Positions 35,500-47,300 of a stretch of 64,000 nt of DNA are shown here, one piece after another. Origin of the DNA: Nymphaea colorata (taxonomy: Eukaryota > Streptophyta > Magnoliopsida > Nymphaeales > Nymphaeaceae); contig NC_045141.1 in assembly GCF_008831285.2 (NCBI RefSeq), positions 21,138,848-21,202,847 on the forward strand, written 5' to 3'. The notes below the pieces were generated by a model that had not been told where the DNA came from, made no database searches, and saw only the letters and a list, made by a program, of their open reading frames with translations. The translations under genes were made by a program, and so were the position numbers. The stretch's first letter is position 1; each line of letters starts with the position of its first letter.

Positions 35500-37711
35500 A
35501 AAATATTTTTCTTCATTTACTGCGTACGGTGTGAGCCTGGAAATATCCAGCGAGAGCAGACAATCATGTACGGCAACTGTGGGCGGAGAGCAAACTAAAC
35601 CACAGGCGCAAATTTTATAGTATTCGTGATGTGATGGCTTTGTCCTCTGCTTTCACGTCTTTCAAAACTCGTGATTGGTGGTGGCCACATTGACCGCCTT
35701 AGCCCTCGGCAATTTGCCGGCGGCTAGTCGGCCGTCGTGAAAAATCTCGCGTATGCCCATGTTATGGAGCGTTGAAGCCATTCCCGACGCTTTAGAGGCC
35801 CAACGGTATTTTACCGTCGGGATTTTTTTGTGTTTTTTGTTGTGTTCAGTAGTGGTGGACCTGGTGGGTGGCGGAGCAATGGTGGTGGTGGCGTTAGGAT
35901 CTCCGCTTTATTAGCAGTTAGTTGCCTTTGGCTTGTTGTTGGCTGGCCTGGGGAGGAGTTCGACGCTGCAACGATCGATTCACAGGGCCGCTACGTTGGA
36001 GCCCTTCTCACCACTGCTTTTCGTCTTCCCCCCGCTCTTCCACGCGCTCCTGTCCCTTCCTCAAAGGACAGTTCATCGCAATTTGAAAGCTGCTGATGGA
36101 CCCCTCCCTCTCCTTACGTCAACTGCAATTGCACCACATCCTGGATTCTACGTATTTTAAAATAAAGACCGGAAGATTCAAAGAACCCGTAGACATGGAT
36201 GTTTACCACCAGTGTACTGTAAGAATTTACTCGATATCAGACGTCTCTCTCATGGCTGATTGTAAAATCAGACGCTCTTCCTAAATAGCTCATCGGGAAC
36301 TGAAATTTGCCGGAAAAAGAAGAGACCCGTCTGGCCGGAAATGAATCCGTTGGTCTAGAGATTCCAGCTTGATCGTGGCAGGTCAATTTTGATGCTCATT
36401 GGCGAGCGGATCGGGGCTCGGAACGAGGTGGCGGATCATAACCCAAGACCCACGGTCCACCGTACATGGAATTCCATGTGCTGAGTCTCCGTAGTAAGAG
36501 GGAGATTCTAGTGGCGGAGTGATGAGAGCTGTCCATCTCTGGGATGAACGGAAGACACTCTCTCGGGAGAAGCATCGGTGGAAGATGCCGCACGGGATGA
36601 CGCGGCAGTCTAGAAAAGACAAGAGAAATTGTGGACGTCCTTACGATTACGAATCCACAGTAAGGGAGAGACGGCGTGCAGGGGAGAGGGCACGTGCTTT
36701 TCCCCCTCTGGATCTCTCTCGATCTTTCCTTCCTTTCTCTTTCTCTTTCTCGATCCTTCCGTGCTTTCTCTATCTCTTTCTCTTTCTCGATCCTTCCATG
36801 CTTTCTCTCTCTCTTTCTCTTCTCCTTCTCCATGTCTCCCGATCTCTCCCCTTCCTCTCGATTCTACCCAAGTACGGCACTCCCTCTCTACTCTCGCCTC
36901 TTTAACCCCCGCCCCTCTGTCCTTTTTCTCTACCAAGGCGGCACCGGAATCCTTCCTCTCTCTCCCTTTCGACGTCCCTTTCGGTCGATCTCTCAGTGGT
37001 CCAATCGGAGGCCTCTGTGGTCCTCCTCCGTCGCTGCGATATGTGTCTTTCCATGGTTGTCAACCACCGGAGGCCATGGAGTTGACCTGTGGAGCGAAGC
37101 AAACTCTTGGGAGCGTCCCCCACCCATTTCTTCGAGCTCCGGCGACGTCCGTTGACTCTTAAGTCGTGAGCTTTTGACGTTGGTTTGTGTTCTAGGAGGT
37201 TATAGTAGGTATAGCCGATATTGTTTATTCCACCAGGAGGAGGAGGAGGAGATTTTGTGGGTTAAGTGTTGGTGGTGGGAGGGTCCTTGTTTCGGGGAAC
37301 CGAGCGTTCTGTGATTGGGGACGGCAGAGAGTCCGGGAAGTTTATGCTTTGTCCCTTTATTGAACTCGGGCGAATCCGAGTAGATATTTGCAGGAGCCTC
37401 TGGTGTTGGAGAAGGATCCAAAAGGGGGTTTGAGATATATTATGTGGGATTTGTGTGTCCCTTTGTGTTTATGGTCTGACTCTGCCTTAGGATTCATTCT
37501 GGGTCATGCAAAGGATGCCCTGGTGATTTCTGGAGCTCCCAGTTTCAAAGCCGAGAGGTATCGTGTAGAGGCCCATAGCGTGAATTTTCTCTGTTGCGGG
37601 CCCTTGGTGTGATTGGTGAATCTCGGAAACTTATCCTCCTTATTTTCCTGTTATCCTCTGCTTTTAGTTGTTTTGAGCTTTGGTTGGTTCTGTTTCTTCC
37701 GGTCTGCATAA
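35500..37711 (+). promoter_or_regulatory. GC-richer promoter and leader of the At1g75140-type gene
   Basis: The base composition rises compared with both flanks. A long pyrimidine tract with CTTTCTCT and CGATCCTTCC repeats lies at 36700-36860; it generates overlapping low-complexity open frames on both strands that I do not accept as genes. The sequence at 37395 (TTTGCAGGAGCC) could be the acceptor of a 5'-UTR intron. No TATA box was fixed. Confidence 0.4.
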
Positions 37712-39694
37712 ATGGGGGAATGCTTGACGAGATTGTTGGTGCTTCTTATCGCTTTGATTTGTAATGTTCACGTAAGAGGCGGTTTCCTCCTTTCTGAGGA
37801 AACATGCCCTGTTGAGCCCTTGGAATTGAAATGCCTCCAGTGTTACCAAAACCTCTTGATTAGACAAGAAGCCCAATTAAAGAAACTGGAATCGCTGGTT
37901 GAAAACCTGAGAGAATCCATAAGTAGGATGGAATTACAGCGTTCAGATTCCAATAGTAAGGCGAGTTCTCCTCCCAAAATTCAGGAGGAGAGCGTGGAAG
38001 ATCAGAGGATTAGCAAAGAGCGGGAGGTGGTGGCCAGTGTTGAAGTACAAGAAAAAGCAACGGCACCATCGGAGAATCGGGTGTCACGCAAAAAAGATGG
38101 TGACAGGTTGAAGGGTGGAATTTCAGTGACCAAGTATAGACCAACTTGGCAAGAGCGATTTCAATTTCTTTCGGCTGTTAAGCTCGATTTCGAGGTGACT
38201 TGCATAAATGTCTTGCCCTTTGAAGATGTCGAGGGGACTAGCAAGTACATCGCAGTAGGGGATCGGAGGGGAAGAGTGTATCTTTTACTGTCTAATGGCG
38301 ACGTCATAGCGGAGTTCCCTACATTGTCGAGTGCGGGGGTGACTTCAATGCTCTCGTACATGTACTTCGAAAGGAATGAGGGTGTCCTGGTGACAGGACA
38401 CAGCGATGGATCCATCCTGGTGCACAGGATATGGGAAGGAAGTAACGGAGGAGGAAGCAATGGAGAGGACGGGTCATATTTGTCGATCGAACATTTGCGG
38501 ACTCTTGTTCTGCCGCCTAAAGGCGAAAGGGTGGCAGATGGCCCTGTCTCAGATGAGGATTCTGCTGTGGTTCTTTTGGAAGTTCATCAGATTGGTAGGA
38601 TGAGATACGTATTAGGATGCAATGCAAGGGGCAGAATTCAGGTTTTTAAGGAGAATGGTACTCTGTATGGAACTGCGGTTTCGTCCAGTCGGCCTCTTGC
38701 CTTTTTCAGGCAGCGGTTACTGTTTCTTACTGAGAGTGGAGCAGGATCTTTGGACTTGAGAAACATGGTCATCAGGGAGGGTGAGTGTGATGGGCTTAAT
38801 GGGTCGCTGGTAAAGAATTACGCATTTGATGTATCTGAGCGCTCAAAAGCATATGGATTTACTTCGGATGGTGATATTGTGCACGTAGTTCTTCTGGGTG
38901 ACGTTATCAATTTCAAGTGCAGAGTGAGGGCCAAGAAGAAATCTGAATTGGACGGGCCTTTGGGAGCTCACTCCATCAAAGGATACCTTCTGGCTGTGAA
39001 TTCTGATAAGGTCTTCGTGTATAATATTTCTTCTCAGATTTACGTTAGGGGTGGAAGTCTGAGGCCACTTTTCTCAGCAACCGTCGATGAGATTGTGTCT
39101 TCATTTTCAGATTCGCCAGCTCGTCTTGAAGATATTAGAAAGCCGTCCATCACAGGCAACCGCGAAAGGCTTGTGGTTCTTGGCCTAGGAAATGGGTATG
39201 TCGGGATCTACCGTTCTAATCTTCCTGTTCTTAAGGCAGAGTTCAATAGTATACTGTGGAGTGGACCGGTTCTTCTATTTATTCTGTTCCTAGTTGTGGT
39301 TTGGCAATTCTTGGGGAAGAGAAGAGATGCTCTTGCACTTTGGGGCCCTGATGATACATTTAACATGGGAGTTGCAGGTTCTTCTAGCACTTTATTAGGT
39401 CCTGGCCATGCAGACAGAACTTTCGAGGATGCCTCCAGAACTGATGGTAGAGATCTGCGAGATCCCTTTAGGGGCAGAGCAAGAAGATATGGTTCTCCGT
39501 CCCGATACCCTCCGGAAAACACGAGCTTCACTAGTGGCAGTGCCATGGCATTCAGGTCAAGTTCTACAGTTTCTGCATTCAGAGCAACTGCAGACTTGAA
39601 TTACAGAGCTCCGAAAGTCGAAGCAGCAGGTTTCCACCAAAGAAGGGAGCCTTTATTTGCTCACACTCAAGTTGTGGAGGATACCATTCGCTGA
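37712..39694 (+). CDS. single-pass membrane protein, At1g75140 type
   Basis: An uninterrupted 660-codon frame without introns. Residues 1-24 form a signal peptide (LTRLLVLLIALICNVHVRG). A Cys-containing segment (CLQCYQ) and a short coiled coil at about 45-80 follow, then a lumenal or extracellular region at about 150-500 with WD/propeller-like repeats such as YIAVGDRRGRVYLL and GVLVTGHSDGSILVHRI. One membrane helix lies at about 515-535 (GPVLLFILFLVVVWQFLG). The C-terminal tail of about 125 residues is basic and Ser/Arg-rich (FRGRARRYGSPSRYP). I recognise it as the plant family named after 'uncharacterized membrane protein At1g75140'; the function is unknown. Length fits the family. The start at 37712 is the first ATG with a signal peptide behind it. 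Confidence 0.85.
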   Translation: MGECLTRLLVLLIALICNVHVRGGFLLSEETCPVEPLELKCLQCYQNLLIRQEAQLKKLESLVENLRESISRMELQRSDSNSKASSPPKIQEESVEDQRISKEREVVASVEVQEKATAPSENRVSRKKDGDRLKGGISVTKYRPTWQERFQFLSAVKLDFEVTCINVLPFEDVEGTSKYIAVGDRRGRVYLLLSNGDVIAEFPTLSSAGVTSMLSYMYFERNEGVLVTGHSDGSILVHRIWEGSNGGGSNGEDGSYLSIEHLRTLVLPPKGERVADGPVSDEDSAVVLLEVHQIGRMRYVLGCNARGRIQVFKENGTLYGTAVSSSRPLAFFRQRLLFLTESGAGSLDLRNMVIREGECDGLNGSLVKNYAFDVSERSKAYGFTSDGDIVHVVLLGDVINFKCRVRAKKKSELDGPLGAHSIKGYLLAVNSDKVFVYNISSQIYVRGGSLRPLFSATVDEIVSSFSDSPARLEDIRKPSITGNRERLVVLGLGNGYVGIYRSNLPVLKAEFNSILWSGPVLLFILFLVVVWQFLGKRRDALALWGPDDTFNMGVAGSSSTLLGPGHADRTFEDASRTDGRDLRDPFRGRARRYGSPSRYPPENTSFTSGSAMAFRSSSTVSAFRATADLNYRAPKVEAAGFHQRREPLFAHTQVVEDTIR

Positions 39695-42389
39695 TCCGCG
39701 GTTTTGGCCCCTGGCCTTTGGGGTTTTGCTTGAAGCAGATCGCGCTTACAGCAGCAGGATCTGACAGAGTGTTTCTTTTCCTTGTTTGTGTAAAAACTAA
39801 TTTGGTCTATGTGCTTTAAGGTTTGCGGTAGTTTGAATTTCTCTATAAAAATTTTCTGCTTTCGTTTGCCCCCCCCGAAGTTCTGCTGAAAGTGAACAAC
39901 TCAGCAGTGGCGACGCTAACTAGAGCTGCATATAAACTTTTCATGAAGATCAATCCTTAGATAGTTCCCAGACATTGGCAACATTTGTTTCAGAGCAATG
40001 ACTGCGCTAAACCGATGGATAGATTTGAAATGCCTATAATTGGCAACCGCGGCACCGTGATCAAAGCTTATGACCATTCCCTGCCGAACATTTTTCTTAT
40101 CTTAAGGCGTTTGATAGCCTGAAATGAATTTCGTGCTGAGCCTTTTCAGTCGTGGGATTGCTGAATTCTCAGGAAAAGTCGTTTGAACTTCACGACCCTT
40201 TTTTCTTCGAAGGTCGACAGGGAGAAAAAAAAGCTGCCGGCGTTCGAATTTCAGCAGTTCGGCAGACGGCATGAACCATTTTTTGTGGTTAAAAGTTCAC
40301 AAATTCAGATCCCTGTAGTGTTTGTTCTAAAACAGTTAATGGTATGCCTGACATGTGTTAATGGTATGCCTGACATGTAATGAATTGCTAGCTAACATGG
40401 TTATATTTGACTAATCAGCCGTTCTTCACCTTCAATTGGCTTGGTTTACTTTATAAAGGGTTTGAAGTTTGAACTCGGAGGGGCTTTACGCCAAAGCACG
40501 GAGATGAAATGACATGGTAAGCGCACACTTTCTGGGTCTCTAGGAGCTTAGGAGCTTGTACGCACACAGATGAAAGATGTCAAAACTAGCTTGTCCAGGT
40601 AGAAGCACAAAAAGGATCGAGAAAAGAACCTTTTATAAAACAAACTCTTCTTTTTGCGACAAAACGAAGAACAAACTTTAGTCTTTTTCTTTCAACCAAT
40701 TGCTCTTTATCCAATTTGGGTGGTCAAATGAAAAAAATTGAAAAGCTAACATTTTACTTTTCGTGGAACAGGCTATACTTTTTATGTTTCATGCAAAAAA
40801 ATGGAAAGCAGCGTGTGTAAGGAACCTCCAAGAAAAAATAGTTTTGCATAAAAATTAAATCGTCTTAAAGCTCAGTTTTTTAATCAGTTTTTAAAACCTG
40901 GTTTTTTGTATACGGGTGAGACACTCAAAATAAAGCTAGAGAGACTGTCCTAAACATACGAGATGTTTCTCTTACTGTCCCATGAATCTGGGGCAGATTA
41001 GTAGATCACCATAGCAAGTATGAGAAAGCAGACTTCCGATGGATGAATCAACATTCTGGACTACGAGAAAACAGACCAGAAATAACGACAAATGGGTGAG
41101 CATTCAATAACCAGATTCCTTAGTTAAACGTGTCAAAACTTAAACAGTGAAGTAGATTCGAGGATAGATAATACCATCTGTAGCGGAAAGAGAAAGTACA
41201 AAATTCAAGAAAATCTCTCTAAATTGTTAACTAAATATAAAGACTTATGGCATGCTGAATTACAATGATGGAACGACTCGATAGAACTGTTTCAATCAAT
41301 TTGGTAATTGTTGTTTGTCTACGCTTCTGATTGCAAACTCTAAAAGAAAAAAAAAAATACTCAACCTATCAGAGCCACAGCCCAAAAAATAACACTCAAC
41401 CTAACCACTCTTGAGGACTATTTTGCAGAGTGAATGAGCTGTTGAGCCAATTATCTTGTCATTCAATAAGAACCCAAAATATTTCATTTCTGTTGTTTCC
41501 AAAATATAATGAATTTTGCATAGGGAGATCCAGCACCTTAATTGGAAAAAACAACAGATAAACAACTACCAGCACATGAAAGTAATCAATCACTAACCTC
41601 AATTCAACCAGCACCCAGAAATTCAACATATATTAGTCACAATCAGTTACAGAGATGCAACATGCTTAGACATATTACAGCAACATATTAACAACAAACA
41701 AATAAACGAAGGAAAAACAAAGAAGAAGCGCCAAAAAAAAGTGAATGATGAAAACTTTCAAAAAAATTTCAGTGTCCCGATGGGTGTACAGTAGCATCTG
41801 ATTCCGGAGCGGGTGATGAAACTTTAAGATTTTAGAATGTATTTGGGAATCCTGAAGCAAACCACAGGGACCATTTGCAAATATCAATAGTATAAGATGA
41901 CAGGTATGAATTATCTTTTGTAAACCACCAACTCATCTTGCTGATGTGCGGGGCGGTAAGTTTCAATTTATTCTTACCTTTTGTTGTGTTTTATGTGTTT
42001 CTCATAGCTGATACTGATACAATTTTTCCCTCCTGGAAATTTTAGTGTTTTGAAACCAACATTTGAAAAACCTTTACCGGCTAGGAAACAACCTTTCCTC
42101 TGAAGCAAATGGTGTGTTTTCTCACTTCTCTTATTTCCAAAGTGAAATGTGCCATTTATGACTTTCGGGTTTTTTATCAATGAGGGCTTTTTCGACGAAG
42201 TTTTTTTTTTCGAAAATTTCAATAAAAAAGTTCAATATACTAGATAACATTAAAATCAATGAGAAACTAAGAAGAAGAATGATACAAGTAATAAACAAGC
42301 CAATCAAACAAAAGTTGAAAAAATTGAAAACAAAAAATTAAAAATAAATGCAAAATAGCAAAAAAAAAATGGTTTGAGTTGGTTTTATT
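39695..42389. other. 3' flank and spacer, no gene seen
   Basis: The 3' UTR of the upstream gene, then AT-rich spacer. A 21-bp unit containing ATGGTATGCCTGACATG is repeated twice at about 40337-40378. No other supported feature. Confidence 0.5.
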
Positions 42390-42950
42390 GTCAGCATTAT
42401 TTGGAAAGTGTACAGCTCAAGCTGTCAACAGCAGCCTCAAGAAACAGCATTGTCTCTTCAAGGTGGGTTGACGTTTCGAAGGCTTCATCAATGTGCTGCA
42501 ACAAAGTACCATATTGATCCAGAATCGGTTGTGGCATGTCGATCCTTGTTCGTCGATCAGAAGATGCTGCTGATTGTGGGTGGTCCGTGGATGACAATTT
42601 CATTTATGAACGACCGCCTTGGTCTGAATGCTTTAATGATCTTCGGTCGTACTCGACCAAAGTTTCAGCTAGCGGTAGCAAGCTAATATTTACATTTGAG
42701 CATTTTCGAACCAGTTCCGGCTCTTCTTTAAAAGGATTCTTGCCTTATGTGAGGGTTTCTCCAGGGCGCCAAGCTTTTAGTTATTTCTGCTCGTTCAATA
42801 CTGTCGTTAGAATCCACAAATTTAATTCCAGATTCGTCTTCAAGTTTACTGATAATAACCCCAATATCTTCTTACCGACTTTAGGTGCCAAGGTCATGGT
42901 TTCGAGCCGAATCGTTACACCTGCAGAACCAATGTTCTAAGAGAATTTTG
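42390..42950 (-). pseudogene. possible decayed gene, unrecognised
   Basis: The minus strand shows protein-like stretches in different frames: MTLAPKVGKKILGLLSVN near 42890-42840, a piece ending in DRRSLKHSDQGGRS near 42610, and a 68-codon open stretch at 42603-42397 with LDQYGTLLQHIDEAFETS. They read like consecutive parts of one protein broken by frameshifts and stops, for example a TAA directly before 42603. No splice sites rescue it cleanly. The plus strand is also open here over 134 codons, so this may be chance. I cannot name a family. Confidence 0.25.
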
Positions 42951-43298
42951 AATTCCCAAGACATGAAGAGTATAAGGCCCTCGGTTGTATTTTACACATC
43001 GCGAGTTCGTCTATATTGTGGCTTTTTTCTTTTTTTCTTTTTTTGTCTGCATCAATCGTTTTATGCCCACCTGCAGTTTAGACCGAACGAAAGCTATGCA
43101 ACAGAATCAATTCATCTTCGGTGGACGCAAATTGAAACAAATCATGGAAAGTGTACCCTTACGGTCAAAGCGAGCCCCTTCATTAATCTCCCCAAGTAGC
43201 CAAGAAGACACCAAAGAAACTATGTCCTCTTGGATGATGGCCAGGGTTCGATCTTCCAGAACTCACCATGTTGCTTTGTGTGTATGTGTGTGTGTGTA

Positions 43299-43302
<4 letters not shown>

Positions 43303-43334
<32 letters not shown>
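43303..43334 (+). repeat. (AG)n microsatellite
   Basis: Sixteen AG units, preceded by a short TG-rich tract at 43277-43298. Confidence 0.9.
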
Positions 43335-43338
<4 letters not shown>

Positions 43339-43426
43339 GGGATCATGAATCTTTTATCTCAAAGACAATCATCAGATGGATTAAGATGGCCAAAGGCCCA
43401 AAGAACAACAATTACATAAAGATCAT

Positions 43427-43883
43427 AGCCACACTTAAAAGCCGAGTACTCTACCGTTGAGTTAGCAATCCAGTAAGGATCTAATTACGATCGAAATAAA
43501 AATCAAGAGATTTGATTACCGGAACCAGTCAAGTCAAAACATTGAACTAACATAAGCATAAGAATAAAGAAATTATTATTCTAAAAAATCTATACAATAA
43601 AGAAGAGCAGATTCACAGATAAGTATAGCTTTAGTAAATAAAAAAAATACTTCCTGTGTCACAGCCGATCCCTTAAACCAATCCTATGAATGAAGTAAAA
43701 AACCAAACCTATGAAACCGCAAGAATAGATCGACGATCGAATTCTATTGTATTCTATTCGTTTGAGAGACCATTGTCAATACAAACGAAATATTGGGAAA
43801 TCAAATCAAACAAAATACAATAAATAAACTAAATATAAAATAAACTAAATATAAATAAGATAAGGCCTTGTGCTAGATTGGCA
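43427..43883 (-). other. plastid-derived insertion (NUPT) with trnK-UUU 5' exon and flank
   Basis: Read on the minus strand, 43471-43435 is GGATTGCTAACTCAACGGTA followed by GAGTACTCGGCTTTTAA, the 37-nt 5' exon of plastid trnK-UUU with one change near the start (GGGTTG to GGATTG). It is followed by GTGTGGCT, close to the group II intron start GTGCGACT. The other side (43472-43883) looks like the plastid spacer upstream of trnK, toward rps16. The 3' exon and matK are absent, so the tRNA is a fragment and cannot work. The intron-start changes fit neutral decay in the nucleus. Confidence 0.75.
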
Positions 43884-44378
43884 CTACAAGAAATGAAAAT
43901 GAAGTGACCTTCTAAGGTGTTTCCACCAAGAACTATCAGATGGGGTAAAACTCTCCTTAAAATGTTCATGAGCATTAGCTCATTCCTTGGTTACTGATGT
44001 GTTGCTCCAATACAGCTTCTCGAGATCATTATTCCATTCATAATGTTTTCAGAGACATACATCAACTCTGGAGCCTTTGTAAATCAAAATCATGTTTGCC
44101 AACTGGTTCAATCACTGTAATAAATGAAGCCACAGAATCAGAGGAGAAAGTTAGCCCTTAAGACATGCAAATGGCATCATTTTGATTCATCGAACAGTTT
44201 GTTACTCTTCCCATTGCTAAGTGGCCCCTAAAGTATTACTCGCAAGTCCCCAACATTTGGAGTAGAAGATATACACAAATAAAGCAGATAACAAGCTTCT
44301 ATCTCTGTCATCAAACCAAATAGCACAAAAAGCATTACTGAAACATGAAGAGAAAATCATATAGTACCTGGAAGTTTC

Positions 44379-47300
44379 CTATTCACCTCCGGCAATTGGA
44401 ATAAAAGGGATTCCCCTGAAAAAGGATAACGTGGTAAAACTTATTAATTTTTTTTTTTCAATCAAATATGTGCAGTCAGATAGGAAATGACACAATTTTA
44501 ACATAACCAATTAGGCGCATAATGAGCTGAGAAAACTCAAGCCCGGTTGGGTTAGGGGCCTAGGTTCAACTAAAGTTTTTATCTGTAAAACGAGTCAAGA
44601 TCATGCTTTAGGTGAATGATACTTGGGTCAACACCAGCATAAGCTCATTTAAGTGTAATACCAGCATATGTGATCAATACAAATTATATGTTAAAGGAGC
44701 CGTGGGTTAGATGCCACCCATTCGCCATGGCATATTATTAAAAAGAAAAGAAAATAAATTGCTCAGAACTTGAGCATGCCTCTAAGGTTAGTTAGGCGAG
44801 CCCAACCTTCCATAAGCCCTGCAAACTCTTGTTAGAACAGTACCGAGTGTGTTCCTTTGAGTTATGGAACCACGTAAGGCATATCTGTATCTTGAAGTTT
44901 CAAACTACACAAAGATGAGTACATAATTACTTGTACAAACTGCAAAGTTACATCATCCTGAAGATCAGGTTTGTAAACTAATGTTGTTGGTAGATTTTCT
45001 TTAAACACTTGGAACTCGTGGTATAATGCAGATCTGAATGATTTTTCCAAAACTCACAGCATGATTGCAACTTCAGATGCTATATCTTTTCCATTATTGC
45101 TTAAGCAAGCATCCAAGTCCTCACAAACTCAACTAGGTGGTGTTTAACCTCTTTTATTGCCATTTCGAATTAAATAAGGAGTGACTTTTAACATTAGCAT
45201 CTTCATTTCGTAATTATGATTCATTTAATCAGTTTGATGTGTAGAACTAATCAAGTAGAAAAGTTCACAACATAACAAGATTACCAGCCACTGTGCCTAG
45301 AGAAGTAATCATTGTCCAATGACACAGCCAATGCAACTGCCACAGCTCTCTCTGATAGAGTTAATGGACGAGAAATTTCCAGCTCATGGATCTGAATCAT
45401 ATAAAGCCATATCAAATACAAGCCGAAACATCACAGTCCTTTTCTTTCATTTATTAGCTGTTTTTTGTCAAAAACTCCACAATAGGGGAACTGAGATACC
45501 TGAGAAACTGGACCGGCCTTGACATTTTCATTGGAATGTCCAAATCTTATTACATATTGCCCTGCATCAGTAAACAGCTGCAAAGCACATATTTTATGAT
45601 CTCAAGCCCATATATACAACAGAATATATCACCCAGTTACTATTGGGGATATGTGTTCAGTTAAAGCCATACATGAAGAAAGTTTACTCACAGGCTTTTT
45701 GGTAGATATGAAAGCGTCAACTTTAAGACATAAGTTTCACTCAGAAAATAAATACATATTTGATTGAAGTACCACGAAAATTCTTAATGAGAACTCTCGA
45801 GAATGAAAACAAAATTAACAAATCAGCTTAGGATCAATCAGACTTGGTTAGATTATACCATTGTCACAAACATCGTTCTCGGGAAAATCTCAGTGACGTT
45901 TTTCTCAGGTATTTTTCAGCGAAGTTCTTCTCGGGCAAATCTCAGGAAAATCCTGACAATTTTTAAATTTAAAAAAAATAAAAATCATAAAAAAACCTTT
46001 AAGAATTCAAAAATGTTAAAATATTAAATCTTGGGGACAATCGCAAAAAATTGAGATAAATTCACGAGATTTTCATTTTTGGCAAGATTTTCAAAATCTC
46101 GTGGCTTTTTCCCTGTTTTTTGTTTTATTTGATTTTCTCGTAAATATTGCGATATTTCCAAAATCTCACGATATTTGTGACACAGGATTATACAACCCTA
46201 AGTTTGTCACCAATGAGAAAGGTATTGAGTTGGACAGTGTAGTGGAATATTGCAAGGACACCTGATGAATCCACCCAAGGAGACTGCTGTAAACAAACTC
46301 GTGCTAATCTTTATTCATAGGTGCCAAGACAATATGCACACTGATTCTACCAAGGATGTGGAGATATTGTATAACCATATGCACTAATTTTGTCATTGCA
46401 GGGTAAGGGCATCATATATGAATGAACCTTCCATGGAAAAAAAATGCCTTAGGAACATATTTAACTTGGGAACAATAAGATGAACCATGAAGTCTATAAA
46501 GTGGAGAATTAGGTACAAGTTACTAGCATGATGATTATGTGTCATTTTTTTCCTATGTCTTTATATGCCATTGTTTTGAATTTCAAATATAAAAAATTAT
46601 ACTAAAATCTTTACATATTGCTGTATAATTCTTTTTGGTTACTGACATACATATCTTTTCTTTGTTTATCGTATCCTATAGTTGGTTTGGTTAGATACAC
46701 CACACCAACACCTACAGTTTACACTAAATTTTCTGGAAACATTGTCATCATTATTGGATCTCAAAGAGCATGTGTGGATAGATCAAAAGGGGTAGACAGT
46801 CACTTTTTCATTTCCGTAATGATCACTTCTTATGGAAGCCTAAGTTGTAGTTGTACATGCTGCGGTTGGGAAAGTACACAAAAGAGCTTTGTCGGTGCTT
46901 CCAATGGGGTTTGCATCTGGGTTTTTCCTTCAATTCACTTTGCAAAAGGAGCTTCTGTTGATGATATGTGCCACTTACGTTTCTGAGGATCAATGGCTTC
47001 ATCGAGTCAGACATAGAAAACAAGACTGGAAAATATGTGCAGAATTGAATAGATTGTGATAACAGTTAACACTGAATAACATTTTCACACAGGGTTTTGT
47101 CTTATTTTAAAAACCTTAACACTGATTTAGCACAAATTAAAACCAATTGACATGAACCTACAAAAATAAAAGCCATCAGAAATATAACTTATAAAGTTAC
47201 CACTCAAAATCATGACTTTCACTTACTACTCAATGCCATGACTTTTGTATATGTACGTCATGCATGGCCCAATCTTGGAACTGGGCATATTTTCAAAACC

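Noticed and set aside
35830-36096. 88-codon plus-strand frame beginning MFFVVFSSGGPGG
   Set aside because: Gly-rich start from a GGTGGTGG run, no domain, no conserved context; it lies in promoter-like sequence.
36396-37162. Long overlapping open frames on both strands (up to 177 codons)
   Set aside because: They arise from the CTTTCT/CTCTCT tract, giving Ser/Leu/Phe-only or Arg/Glu/Lys-only proteins in several frames at once. This is low-complexity leader DNA.
42985-43419. 144-codon plus-strand frame
   Set aside because: Contains a run of RE repeats from the (AG)n tract and CV repeats from the TG tract; no domain.
43435-43471. Functional tRNA-Lys gene
   Set aside because: Only the 5' exon of the split plastid gene is present; the 3' exon is missing and the intron start is changed.
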